Assembly: GCF_026278345.1 (NCBI RefSeq)
Contig: NZ_CP111085.1
Span: 2,616,001-2,680,000 of the forward strand
DNA: 64,000 nt
Origin: Tellurirhabdus rosea
GTDB taxonomy: Bacteria > Bacteroidota > Bacteroidia > Cytophagales > Spirosomataceae
Direction of reading: 5' to 3'
Part shown: positions 43,784 through 51,883 of the stretch, piece by piece
How positions within the stretch are numbered: position 1 is the stretch's first letter
Layout: each line of letters begins with the position of its first letter
Position numbers and translations under genes: made by a program
The notes under the pieces: generated by a model
Database searches by the model: none
Told to the model about the DNA's origin: nothing
What the model saw: the letters and a program-made list of their open reading frames with translations, nothing else

Positions 43784-44584
43784 TTACAACCCCTGCCCCT
43801 GCGCTACGAGTTCCGCCAGGTCGTAGACTTTCACGGAATCTTCGCGCTCCTTGTTTTTCACGCCGTCAGACATCATGGTCATGCAGAACGGGCAGGCGAC
43901 GGCGATGGTATCGGCGCCCGTCGCCAGGGCCTCTTCGGTCCGTTCGATGTTGACGTCCTTCTTGCCCGGCTCCGGCTCTTTGAAGTACTGCGCCCCGCCG
44001 GCCCCGCAGCAGAGTCCTTTGGTGCGGCAGCGTTTCATTTCGACCAGTTCGGCATCCAGCGCTTCCAGCACTTCGCGGGGCGCTTCGTAGATTTTGTTAG
44101 CCCGGCCGAGGTAGCACGAATCGTGGAAGGTTATTTTGCGGCCTTTAAACGTACCTCCGCCCTTCAGGGCTACTTTTCCCTCGTTGATCAGCTGCTGCAG
44201 GTATTGAGAATGGTGAATCACCTCGTACGTGCCGCCCAGCTCGGGATACTCGTTTTTCAGCGTATTGAAGCAGTGCGGGCAGGCTGTCACGATTTTCTTT
44301 ACGCCGTATCCGTTGAGCACCTGGATGTTGGCCGTGGCCTGCATCTGAAACAGAAACTCATTGCCGGCGCGGCGGGCCGGATCGCCCGTACAGCCTTCTT
44401 CGGTGCCCAGAACGGCGAATCGGATGCCGACATGGTTCAGAATCTTGACGAAAGCAATCGTTACTTTTTTATACCGGTCGTCGAACGAACCGGCACAGCC
44501 GACCCAGAACAACACTTCCGGCTCTTCGCCCCGGGCAGCCATTTCGGCCATAGTAGGGACTTTGTAGGTTATTTCGGTTGTCAT
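43784..44584 (-). CDS. CCG-domain iron-sulfur protein (GlpC/LutA/HdrB-like)
   Basis: 266 aa. Two cysteine-rich CCG motifs are visible: ACPHCFNTLKNEYPE and HDSCYLGRANKIY with CRTKGLCCGAGG, preceded by VLFWVGCAGSFDDRY. Such proteins carry a cluster in redox complexes of the heterodisulfide reductase or lactate-utilisation type. Its usual membrane partner, a 4Fe-4S dicluster protein, is encoded at 46080-47423, but a GT-C gene lies between. Soluble, no signal. The electron donor and acceptor are not shown. Confidence 0.9.
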   Translation of the reverse strand: MTTEITYKVPTMAEMAARGEEPEVLFWVGCAGSFDDRYKKVTIAFVKILNHVGIRFAVLGTEEGCTGDPARRAGNEFLFQMQATANIQVLNGYGVKKIVTACPHCFNTLKNEYPELGGTYEVIHHSQYLQQLINEGKVALKGGGTFKGRKITFHDSCYLGRANKIYEAPREVLEALDAELVEMKRCRTKGLCCGAGGAQYFKEPEPGKKDVNIERTEEALATGADTIAVACPFCMTMMSDGVKNKEREDSVKVYDLAELVAQGQGL

Positions 44585-44614
44585 TGCTTTAAAATCAGTT
44601 AGGTAACAGTCTGG

Positions 44615-44724
44615 GGTTTAGAGTTTATGGTTTATAGCGGTCCGCCGCAGCGGTTGCTCTGCTATACGTTGATCTGGTGTAGCAACCGCTGCGGCGGACC
44701 GCTATAAACCATAAACTCTAAACC
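44615..44724. repeat. Perfect 44 bp inverted repeat
   Basis: The arms 44615-44658 and 44681-44724 are exact reverse complements around a 22 nt loop. Each arm combines an outer heptamer part (GGTTTAG, AGTTTAT, GGTTTAT) and an inner GC module (AGCGGTCCGCCGCAGCGG). It occupies the gap between the GT-C gene stop (44733) and the CCG-domain gene start (44584). Confidence 0.9.
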
Positions 44725-44732
44725 TTCCCCAA

Positions 44733-45986
44733 CTAAACAGAGCCCAGTCGGCCGGGCTGGTAGACGAGGTTCCGGTACAGCAGCACCAGAAAATACACCA
44801 GACAGCCCACGACCGTCAGCTCCATTCCGTATTCGATCAGGTGGCGCGGCGTCAGCACCATCGCCCAGTTGGTGAAAACGGGTGTCCCCAGTCCCCACCA
44901 GTACGTGGGCTGCACCACGACCGCCGCGTTGAACAGCAGCAGCGCCAGGAGCTGCCGTCTGCTCGATAAATTCAGGATACCCAGCACAAAAGGCATCATG
45001 AAAATGAACGCGTAATTGCTGAATGAGCTTTTATGAAAAAACATCATAAAGCTGAAACACAGCGAAAACAGGACGGGTAATGCCTTTTCGTAAGTCGTTT
45101 TCTGCTTCAGAAAAGCGGCTGCCAGACAGGCAACGCCCATCGTCGCGGCCAGCCCGACCCAGCTCAGCGTTTTGGCATACGGCCGGAAATCGCCGATGAT
45201 GGGGCTGACCACCGTCCACAGGTTTGGCGCAAACGGCATATCGGCAAACATCAGCGGCGTCAGAAACTTCTCACCCACCAGCCAGACCAGCAGCGCAAAC
45301 GACGGAATGCCCACCAGAAGCAGCCCGGCCAGGTATTTGAACGGCCTTTCGACCAGAAAAAACAGCGAAACCACCAGCAGCACCGCCAGCGCCTTCGTCG
45401 TAATCAGCGCCAGCGCCATTACCACGCCCACCCAGAAGCTGTTTCGGGTCCGTTGCCAGACCAGCGCCGAAATGACCACAAAGAGCCACATCCAGATGTC
45501 CTCCTGACCACCCAGCACGCAGAGCACCAGCGGTCCCGGCAGCATCAGGTATACCAGCACCCGGATCAGCGCGTCCCGTCCCAGCAGCGGGCGGTAAAAT
45601 CGCCAGGTCAGCCAGAGCGCCAGCCCTTCCATCAGAATCATGAGCGCCACGACCGCCTTGGCGCTTTGCCAGAAAAGCACCGGCAGGGCCGTCATGTAGG
45701 CAAAGAGCGGGGAGTACGGCGACCAGAAATCCCGGTACACTACCTGCCCCCGGCTCGCTTGCAGGGCGGCGTCGAAAAAGACCGGAACGTCCGAACGAGG
45801 CTCCAGACCCAGCACCAGATAAACCAGCACAAAAGGGATTACCCGCAGGAAAACAAAGAACAAGGCAATGAGCGACCCGTGCTGGCTTTCCGAGAATCGG
45901 TTCAGGTACTTTCGAAGCCACAGCAGCAGCACCACGGCCACCGACAAAAAAAGAGCTATTCCAATTTTTACGCTTAATACATCCAT
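44733..45986 (-). CDS. GT-C-type polytopic membrane protein (GT87-like)
   Basis: 417 aa with about 10-11 transmembrane helices. The first large loop has LGLEPRSDVPVFFDAALQAS and VVYRDFWSPYSPLF, an acidic/aromatic pattern as in polyprenyl-phosphate-sugar glycosyltransferases of the GT87/DUF2029 kind. Other hits are GQEDIWMWLFVVISAL and TTKALAVLLVVSLFFL. The family call is from the general layout, not a full motif. It splits an Fe-S gene pair that is usually adjacent. Confidence 0.65.
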   Translation of the reverse strand: MDVLSVKIGIALFLSVAVVLLLWLRKYLNRFSESQHGSLIALFFVFLRVIPFVLVYLVLGLEPRSDVPVFFDAALQASRGQVVYRDFWSPYSPLFAYMTALPVLFWQSAKAVVALMILMEGLALWLTWRFYRPLLGRDALIRVLVYLMLPGPLVLCVLGGQEDIWMWLFVVISALVWQRTRNSFWVGVVMALALITTKALAVLLVVSLFFLVERPFKYLAGLLLVGIPSFALLVWLVGEKFLTPLMFADMPFAPNLWTVVSPIIGDFRPYAKTLSWVGLAATMGVACLAAAFLKQKTTYEKALPVLFSLCFSFMMFFHKSSFSNYAFIFMMPFVLGILNLSSRRQLLALLLFNAAVVVQPTYWWGLGTPVFTNWAMVLTPRHLIEYGMELTVVGCLVYFLVLLYRNLVYQPGRLGSV

Positions 45987-46079
45987 TCTAACACGGGCTG
46001 GCCCATTTGCACTGAGTAATTGGGGCCGAAGTTAGCCCGGTTGTCGGCAAATCACCAACGAAAAGTTAGCCAGGTGTTT

Positions 46080-47423
46080 TTATGAGTTCACCTGATCAGC
46101 CCAGTTGAACCGGTCGCTCGGGGAGAATTTCCACGGAGCCATGTTGTTTTCGACGTTGCTGAACATGGCGTTCCACGAAGCCGGTGCCTGCGCCTCGTCC
46201 ATGATTTTGTAGCGCCGAAGCTGCAGAATGATCTCCAGCGGATTGATATTCACCGGGCATTCCTGCACACAAGCCTGGCAAGTGGTGCAAGCGTTAATTT
46301 CCTCGACGGTGATGTAGTCGTTGATGAGCGTCTTGCCGTCGTCCACGAACGTGCCGCCGTTGGCGTCCCGGTTCCGGCCCACTTCCTCCACCCGGTCGCG
46401 GGTATCCATCATGATTTTGCGCGGCGACAGTTTTTTGCCCGTGATGTTGGCCGGGCAGGCCGCCGTACAGCGCCCGCACTCGGTGCAGGTGTAGGCATCC
46501 ATCAGGTTTTTCCAACTCAGGTCGAACACGTCTTTGGCCCCGAAAGTCCCGATTTCGGCCGGCACCTCATTCGGATCAGGCTGCGTAATGCCCAGCGCCA
46601 GCTGTACTTCCTTCGTGATTTCGGGCATGTTTTTCATTTCGCCTTTCGGCTCCAGCTTCGAGAAGTACGTATTCGGGAAGGCCAGAATGATGTGCAGGTG
46701 CTTCGAATAGGTCACGTACACGGCGAAGAACAGGATACCCAAAATGTGAAACCACCAGGCAAACCGCTCGTAGGCAATCAGAGCCGTTGTGTTCCAGCCC
46801 TCAAACAGGGGCGTCAGCAGTCCGCTGATGAGAAAATCACCGGCCACAGGCACGTCGTAATGCGCCACGCCTTGGGCGCGCAGGACCGTGTCGGCGGCAT
46901 TCCAGGTCAGAAAGGCCGTCATGAGCAGGATTTCGAACGTCAGAATCAGCGTAGCGTCCAGTTGCGGCCAGCGCCAGCTCATTTCTTCGTGCCGACTCCC
47001 CTGCAGGCGACCGACGCGCGTCACGTAGCGACGGGTTAGAAAGCCCACGCAGACCAGCCAGACGCCCAGCGCAAACACTTCAAAGACGTTGATCAGGAAC
47101 GGATACACGGCGCCGAGGTAAGGCGCAAAAAGCCGGTGCGTGCCGAAAATCCCGTCCAGCACGATTTCTACGATCTCGATATTGATGATGACGAAGCCCA
47201 CGTAAATCACGAAGTGCATCAGTCCGACGGTTACGTTGGTCATCATTTTCTTCTGCCCGAACGCCACCCGCAGCATGATGCTGAGTCGCTCGGACGGCCG
47301 GTCCTTCCGGTTTTCGGGCTTGCCCAGATTGATGTTGTCCCGAATGAACTTGTAGCGTTTCGTCACAAACCAGGCCGCTACGGCCAGGGCTGCCACAAAC
47401 AAAATTTGCTGAATTATTGCCAT
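46080..47423 (-). CDS. Membrane 4Fe-4S dicluster redox protein
   Basis: 447 aa. Six N-terminal helices (about 5-25, 63-83, 100-130, 155-175, 210-230, 235-260) resemble a cytochrome b-like (NarI/HdrE) anchor, followed by two ferredoxin motifs CTECGRCTAACPANITGKKL (about 312-331) and CTTCQACVQECPVNINPLE (about 380-398). The partner is likely the CCG protein at 43784-44584. Together they probably move electrons between the quinone pool and a cytoplasmic donor. Substrate not known. Confidence 0.9.
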   Translation of the reverse strand: MAIIQQILFVAALAVAAWFVTKRYKFIRDNINLGKPENRKDRPSERLSIMLRVAFGQKKMMTNVTVGLMHFVIYVGFVIINIEIVEIVLDGIFGTHRLFAPYLGAVYPFLINVFEVFALGVWLVCVGFLTRRYVTRVGRLQGSRHEEMSWRWPQLDATLILTFEILLMTAFLTWNAADTVLRAQGVAHYDVPVAGDFLISGLLTPLFEGWNTTALIAYERFAWWFHILGILFFAVYVTYSKHLHIILAFPNTYFSKLEPKGEMKNMPEITKEVQLALGITQPDPNEVPAEIGTFGAKDVFDLSWKNLMDAYTCTECGRCTAACPANITGKKLSPRKIMMDTRDRVEEVGRNRDANGGTFVDDGKTLINDYITVEEINACTTCQACVQECPVNINPLEIILQLRRYKIMDEAQAPASWNAMFSNVENNMAPWKFSPSDRFNWADQVNS

Positions 47424-47494
47424 AAATTAATCGCTGTTTATCAGGCATTTCGGCCTGAGGACAGATTTTTATTAAATTTATTTCAGGAAAATAG

Positions 47495-47526
47495 TTGCAA
47501 ACAAGCCGAAAGTTACGCTACCTTTG
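47495..47526 (+). promoter_or_regulatory. Promoter of tRNA-Phe
   Basis: TTG (47495-47497), a 21 nt spacer and TACCTTTG (47519-47526) match the Bacteroidota pattern. The tRNA begins 22 nt further on. Confidence 0.7.
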
Positions 47527-47547
47527 CACCCACAAAACAAGACCGAC

Positions 47548-47620
47548 GGTGATGTAGCTCAGTTGGTAGAGCAAAGGACTGAAAATCCTTGTGTCGGCGG
47601 TTCGACTCCGTCCATCACCA
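47548..47620 (+). tRNA. tRNA-Phe (GAA)
   Basis: 73 nt. The acceptor stem GGTGATG/CATCACC is fully paired, the D-arm is GCTCAGTTGGTAGAGC, the anticodon stem-loop is AAGGACTGAAAATCCTT with anticodon GAA, and the T-arm is GGCGGTTCGACTCCGTC. The discriminator base is A. The genome does not encode the CCA end (CCG follows). Confidence 0.97.
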
Positions 47621-47626
47621 CCGTCC

Positions 47627-47660
47627 AAAGCCCCGCAGCCATGCGGGGCTTTCTTGTTTT
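47627..47660 (+). terminator. Terminator of tRNA-Phe
   Basis: The 11 bp perfect stem AAAGCCCCGCA/TGCGGGGCTTT has loop GCCA and is followed by CTTGTTTT. It begins 6 nt after the tRNA. Confidence 0.85.
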
Positions 47661-47927
47661 ACGGCGATCCGGCCCGAAAACAGGACCCTGCAACCGTAAC
47701 CGTCTGTGGCGTTCGTTTGTTGACAAAAGGTATGCGTGCATACTATTTTCTGTTGAGCAAATATAGTACATCTCCGGGCGATAACAAGCATATTTCCGGA
47801 AAAAATAGGACAATGATTGGGTAAGCCTTTCGCTCCGTTCAACGTATACACAGCCGAGCGTATATAGACAAAATACATTCTTTTCTATAAATAGTAACAT
47901 TCTATTAAAGCAGAAGGTTATCTGGTC
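47661..47927. other. AT-richer leader region upstream of crtY
   Basis: 267 bp without a credible gene. It holds the dyad at 47730-47746 and a TTTG at 47716-47719. The last 120 bp are AT-rich. No repeat array of the kind seen in other gaps was found. It most likely carries the crtY control region. Confidence 0.5.
47730..47746. promoter_or_regulatory. Operator-like dyad GTATGC-N2-GCATAC upstream of crtY
   Basis: GTATGCGTGCATACTAT has 6 bp inverted arms around GT. An almost identical dyad, GTATGCTTGCATACTAT, lies upstream of the acyl-CoA dehydrogenase at 62166-62182. The symmetric 6-2-6 form is typical of TetR or MarR-type operators. It is 182 bp upstream of crtY. Confidence 0.5.
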
Positions 47928-49064
47928 ATGCACCCGGATACCTACGACATCGGCATTATCGGCGCGGGCTGTGCAGGCCTCAGCCTGGCGCGGGAACTGG
48001 TGGGCCGTTATGGCGGCGACCTTCGCATTGCCCTGCTCGACCCGGCCCTGCTGCAACATCCCGAAAAAACCTGGTCTTTCTGGACCCACGAGCCCGATCG
48101 CTACGCCGCTCTCGCCGAAGGTATCTGGCATAAAGTCTCGTTTGCCGACCACCGAGGCGCCCTGACCGAGCCCATTGCTCCTTACAGCTACGTTAGCATC
48201 CCCGCCCGCCGCTACCGGCAGCACATCCTTGACGAACTGTTTCGCCTGCCCAGCGTGCACCTGCGCACCGAAGCTTCGCGGCGGTACGGACCCAGTGGCC
48301 GCAACTACCTGATTCAGACCGAAGGGGCCGAAATCCGCTGCGAACGGCTTTTCAGCAGCGTTCACCCGCCCGCTACCCGCCCGGCCCGGTACGCTCTGCA
48401 ACAGCATTTTCTGGGCTGGTTTGTAGAAACGCCCGAGCCCGCTTTTGAGTCCGACACGGTCACGCTGATGGATTTCCGCACCGAACCGGGCAGCGGAGCC
48501 GAGTTTGTGTACGTGCTGCCTTACTCCGACCGGCGGGCGCTGGTGGAATACACCGTTTTTTCGCCCCGACCATGGCCGGTTGGGACGTACGAAGAAAAAC
48601 TAAAGGCGTATCTGCACCGGCGGAGCATCGACCGCTACAACGTCACCGCCTCCGAGCAGGGAAGCATCCCGATGACCGACTACCCGTTTCCGCAGCAAAC
48701 CGCCGACGGCCTGCACCACATCGGTCTGGCGGGCGGACTGGCCCGGCCCGCCACGGGTTACGCCTTTCGGTTCATCGAACAGGACTCGGCCCTCATTGCG
48801 GCTTCGCTTCAGGACGGGCAGGTCAGCCGGTTTTCCGCGGCGGGACGCCACCAGTTTTACGACCGGCTGCTACTGCACCTCATCGACCGCTTTCCGGAGC
48901 GGGTCCCCGGCATTATGAGCGCCCTCTTTCGCCGGAACCGCTTTGCCGACATTCTGGCATTTCTGGACCGCTCGTCGGCCCCGCTCGACGAAGCCCGGAT
49001 TTTCTGGCGATTACCCTGGTCTCCCTTTCTCCGCGTCCTGTATGAAAGCTACCTCCGCCCCTGA
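47928..49064 (+). CDS. crtY: Lycopene beta-cyclase
   Basis: 378 aa. It is the CrtY-type flavoprotein that closes the beta-ionone rings of lycopene to give beta-carotene. The dinucleotide fold is DIGIIGAGCAGLSLARELV, followed by EKTWSFW, YSYVSIPARRYRQHI and FVYVLPYSDRRALVEYT. The GLAGGLARPATGYAF block is the second family signature. The last 23 bp overlap the start of blh, so the two genes are translated together. Upstream phytoene synthase/desaturase genes are not in the window. Confidence 0.94.
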   Translation: MHPDTYDIGIIGAGCAGLSLARELVGRYGGDLRIALLDPALLQHPEKTWSFWTHEPDRYAALAEGIWHKVSFADHRGALTEPIAPYSYVSIPARRYRQHILDELFRLPSVHLRTEASRRYGPSGRNYLIQTEGAEIRCERLFSSVHPPATRPARYALQQHFLGWFVETPEPAFESDTVTLMDFRTEPGSGAEFVYVLPYSDRRALVEYTVFSPRPWPVGTYEEKLKAYLHRRSIDRYNVTASEQGSIPMTDYPFPQQTADGLHHIGLAGGLARPATGYAFRFIEQDSALIAASLQDGQVSRFSAAGRHQFYDRLLLHLIDRFPERVPGIMSALFRRNRFADILAFLDRSSAPLDEARIFWRLPWSPFLRVLYESYLRP

Positions 49065-49974
49065 CTACCGGCTTCCTGCGCTGCAACTGGCTCTTTCGGG
49101 CCTGCTGTGGCTCCTCTGGGCATTGCTGCCCGCCGACTCTTACCGCGACTGGGTGCTACTGGGGCCGGTGCTGCTGCTCGTCGGTATTCCGCACGGGGCC
49201 AACGATTTGCTGTTGCTGCGCAAACGCTTCCCACAATTGCCGCCGCGGCGGGCGTTTGGGCTGTACCTGGCCGTTTTTCTGGCTTCGGCCGGGCTAATGC
49301 TCTGGCTGCCTTTGCCGGGTCTGGTGCTATTTCTGGTCATTACCGCCTATCATTTCGGGCAGGGCGACCTGCACGACCACCTGCGTCCCCGGGCCGCCCG
49401 CCGCGCCGACGGCCTGTACGTAGCCTGGGGTGCCAACCTGCTGGCGGCGCTGCTGGCACTGCGTGCCCACGAACTGCCCGGCTACCTGCCCGACGGATAC
49501 GGGTTTGCGGCGATTACGGACTTTTTTGTAGCCCTGCCGAATACGCCCCTGGCCTACGGAGCCGTGGCGGCCGGACTGCTGGCGGGGGCCGCGGCGGGGG
49601 GCTGGCTGAGCTGGCCGGAAGCGGGACTGCGGCTGGCGGCTACGGTTTTTCTGCTGCTGCTTTTTACTCACACGCGGCTGCTGGTTGGCTTTGCGGTTTA
49701 TTTCGGCATCTGGCACAGCGTAGATTCTATCCGGTTGTTTAGCCGAAGCCTGTACCCGCCGGACGGGGCGGCGGGTTTCCGGCAATTTTACCGGGACGCG
49801 CTGCCGATTACCGTTCTGGCGTTCCTGTTTCTGGGCGGACTGCTGTGGCTCAGTGCGCAGATCGAGCTGCCTTACCCGCTTACGTTTGTGCTGTTCATCT
49901 TCATTTTTGCCATAACGGTTCCGCACGTGTTCGTGACCGAGCCGATTTACCGCCGTTCGCGGGGGGTGGAATGA
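49042..49974 (+). CDS. blh: Beta-carotene 15,15'-dioxygenase, Brp/Blh family
   Basis: 310 aa from ATG 49042. A membrane protein with about 8-9 helices that cleaves beta-carotene into two retinal molecules. The iron-binding histidines are visible in GIPHGANDLLLL, VITAYHFGQGDLHDHL, YFGIWHSVDSIRLF and TVPHVFVTEP. The crtY-blh overlap (23 bp) forms a lycopene-to-retinal unit. Retinal is normally used by a microbial rhodopsin, but no rhodopsin gene is present here. Confidence 0.93.
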   Translation: MKATSAPDYRLPALQLALSGLLWLLWALLPADSYRDWVLLGPVLLLVGIPHGANDLLLLRKRFPQLPPRRAFGLYLAVFLASAGLMLWLPLPGLVLFLVITAYHFGQGDLHDHLRPRAARRADGLYVAWGANLLAALLALRAHELPGYLPDGYGFAAITDFFVALPNTPLAYGAVAAGLLAGAAAGGWLSWPEAGLRLAATVFLLLLFTHTRLLVGFAVYFGIWHSVDSIRLFSRSLYPPDGAAGFRQFYRDALPITVLAFLFLGGLLWLSAQIELPYPLTFVLFIFIFAITVPHVFVTEPIYRRSRGVE

Positions 49975-49990
49975 TTTCGGCCGACGTTCG

Positions 49991-49998
49991 TACCTTTG
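49991..49998 (+). promoter_or_regulatory. -7 element TACCTTTG next to a GTG start
   Basis: TACCTTTG fits TAnnTTTG perfectly, but ends only 4 nt before the GTG start at 50003. Transcription would begin at or just after the GTG, implying a leaderless message or a later start. No TTG lies about 20 nt upstream. Confidence 0.4.
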
Positions 49999-50002
49999 CG
50001 CT

Positions 50003-50872
50003 GTGCTGACCGATGACCTGCTTTCTTTTTTATCCGCTGAAAAAATCGACGCTGAACCGGTGGCGGTCGGGGCCGAAACCCCCTTTCCGCTGCTGAAACT
50101 GGCCGGCAAAGCCCTTTTTCTGCACCTGATTGTCGTGAAAAGGTACCGGGAGCAACCGACGGAGCCGTTTTTCTTCCAGCACCTTTCGGATAACTTTGGG
50201 CAGCGAGGCGAGCGCATCATACACCTGTGGGAAGATGTCTGGCGGCTGAAAAAAGAGGTGGTTCAGTCACGGCTCCGGGCACTGGCGGGACAATCCCAAC
50301 GGATTCCGGCGCGTCTGACGCAGGTCCGGCGCCTTGACCGGCCAACCACGGCGGCCTTTCTCGACCACAACCATTTGCAGGTCGTCACGCTCTCGAAATA
50401 CAAGTATGGACTGTTTCTGCCCGCCCGTTATTTTCGCGTGTTATCGGACGATTACCAGAAAACGGTCGATTCCGGCGCGACGGAACTGCTGGTGGCCGTA
50501 GCTACGTTCAGCCACCCCCGCACCATTCCGCGGAACGGAAAGCTTTCGCGCTCGGTTGAGCTGGTGCGCTTTGCAAACCGGTTAAACTGCACCGTCGTCG
50601 GCGGGCTCGACAAGCTGTTGAAAGCGTTTATCCAGGAACAGCATCCCGGCGACATCATGACCTACGCCGACCGCGACTGGTCGGACGGGCGGAGTTACGA
50701 GAAACTAGGCTTCGAGCGCGTGGGAACGACCGCCCCGCAGGAATTCTGGCTCGATGCGGAAACGCTCGTCCGCCACTACCCGCACCGGCTGGCGGAAGAA
50801 AGCGAAGAACTGATACCGGTGCATAATGCCGGAAGCCTCAAATTTGTTCTGAACCTGGATTACACGGATTAA
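50003..50872 (+). CDS. Uncharacterised protein resembling phage-type endonuclease-associated domain
   Basis: 289 aa with a GTG start at 50003; no ATG is in frame until residue 219. The C-terminal half has a pattern I recall from phage and homing-endonuclease-like proteins: a VVGGLDKLLKAFIQEQHPGD stretch, then MTYADRDWSDGRSYEKLGFE and the PQEFWLD region. The N-terminal half has an acidic/basic text without a known motif. The function is unknown. The last residues NLDYTD and the TAA stop are encoded by the intergenic repeat at 50849-50945. Confidence 0.6.
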   Translation: MLTDDLLSFLSAEKIDAEPVAVGAETPFPLLKLAGKALFLHLIVVKRYREQPTEPFFFQHLSDNFGQRGERIIHLWEDVWRLKKEVVQSRLRALAGQSQRIPARLTQVRRLDRPTTAAFLDHNHLQVVTLSKYKYGLFLPARYFRVLSDDYQKTVDSGATELLVAVATFSHPRTIPRNGKLSRSVELVRFANRLNCTVVGGLDKLLKAFIQEQHPGDIMTYADRDWSDGRSYEKLGFERVGTTAPQEFWLDAETLVRHYPHRLAEESEELIPVHNAGSLKFVLNLDYTD

Positions 50873-50945
50873 TAGATTTACCGGGATGCGCTGCCTCAAT
50901 TAGACAATCCTGATAAATCCGTTAATCCGTGTAATCCAGGTTCAG
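50849..50945. repeat. GGATTACACGG inverted repeat spanning a gene end
   Basis: 24 bp perfect arms: 50849-50872 and 50922-50945, starting CTGAACCTGGATTACACGGA. The left arm is the coding end of the upstream gene, and the right arm ends 17 bp before the miaA start. A related copy follows fbp at 60972-61052. Confidence 0.85.
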
Positions 50946-50962
50946 GACCGTTTCCACTTTCT

Positions 50963-51883
50963 ATGATCATCATCCTCGGCCCCACCGCTTCCGGAAAAAC
51001 TCGCCTTGCCGTACAGTTGGCCCACCGACTCAACGGAGAAATCATCAGCGCCGACTCGCGCCAGGTCTACCGCGACATGGACATCGGTACGGGCAAAGAT
51101 CTGGACGAATACCGGGTCGGCGACGCCCCCGTGCCCTATCACCTCATCAACATCGTGGACGCCGGAACGGAGTATAACCTGTACGAATTTCAGAAGGACT
51201 TTCACGCCGCCCTGGCCAACATTCAGCAGCGGAAAAAACTGCCGGTTGTCTGCGGCGGAACGGGATTGTATCTGGAGGCGGTCCTGAAAGGCCATCAGTT
51301 TACGGCCATTCCCATCGATGAAGCCGCCCGGCGTGCGCTGGAATCGTTACCTGATGAGGAACTGCACCGGATTTTCCGCGAAACGCCGTCTGCCTACACC
51401 CCGCTGGCCGACACTTCCACGCGCAAACGGCTCATCCGGGCCATCGAGATTTCGCGGCACCTGCAACAGCATCCGGATGCCGCAACGGCCACGACGCCCG
51501 AACTGACCGACTTTCTGGTGGTTGGTCTGAACCCGCCGGTCGAACTGCGCCGGGAGCGCATCAGCCGCCGCCTGCACGAACGGCTCCGGAACGGCATGAT
51601 CGAGGAGGTGGAGACGCTGCTGAAACGGGGCATTCCGGCCGAAAGATTAATTTACTACGGCCTCGAATACAAATTCATTACGCAATACCTGACCGGCGAC
51701 CTCGACTACGACACCCTGAGCAGCCGCCTGGAAACGGCCATTCACCAGTTTGCCAAGCGCCAGATGACCTATTTTCGCAAGATGGAACGCGACGGCCTCC
51801 CCATTCACTGGCTCGACGGGACCAGGCCAACGCCCGAACTGTGTGAGGACGTCGTTCGTTTATACCGTACCCGCGGGCTTTAA
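50963..51883 (+). CDS. miaA: tRNA dimethylallyltransferase
   Basis: 306 aa. It transfers a dimethylallyl group to A37 of tRNAs that read codons starting with U. The P-loop is GPTASGKT (residues 6-13), followed by ISADSRQVYRDMDIGTGK and VVCGGTGLYLEAVL. The C-terminal part has YYGLEYKFITQYL and FAKRQMTYFRKME. The C-terminus TRGL and the TAA stop are formed by a REP-like unit, so the normal tail may have been replaced. It follows a gene with the same direction. Confidence 0.95.
   Translation: MIIILGPTASGKTRLAVQLAHRLNGEIISADSRQVYRDMDIGTGKDLDEYRVGDAPVPYHLINIVDAGTEYNLYEFQKDFHAALANIQQRKKLPVVCGGTGLYLEAVLKGHQFTAIPIDEAARRALESLPDEELHRIFRETPSAYTPLADTSTRKRLIRAIEISRHLQQHPDAATATTPELTDFLVVGLNPPVELRRERISRRLHERLRNGMIEEVETLLKRGIPAERLIYYGLEYKFITQYLTGDLDYDTLSSRLETAIHQFAKRQMTYFRKMERDGLPIHWLDGTRPTPELCEDVVRLYRTRGL

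Noticed and set aside
47615-47878. Small minus-strand frame between tRNA-Phe and crtY
   Set aside because: It reads through the tRNA terminator and has no domain or conserved text.
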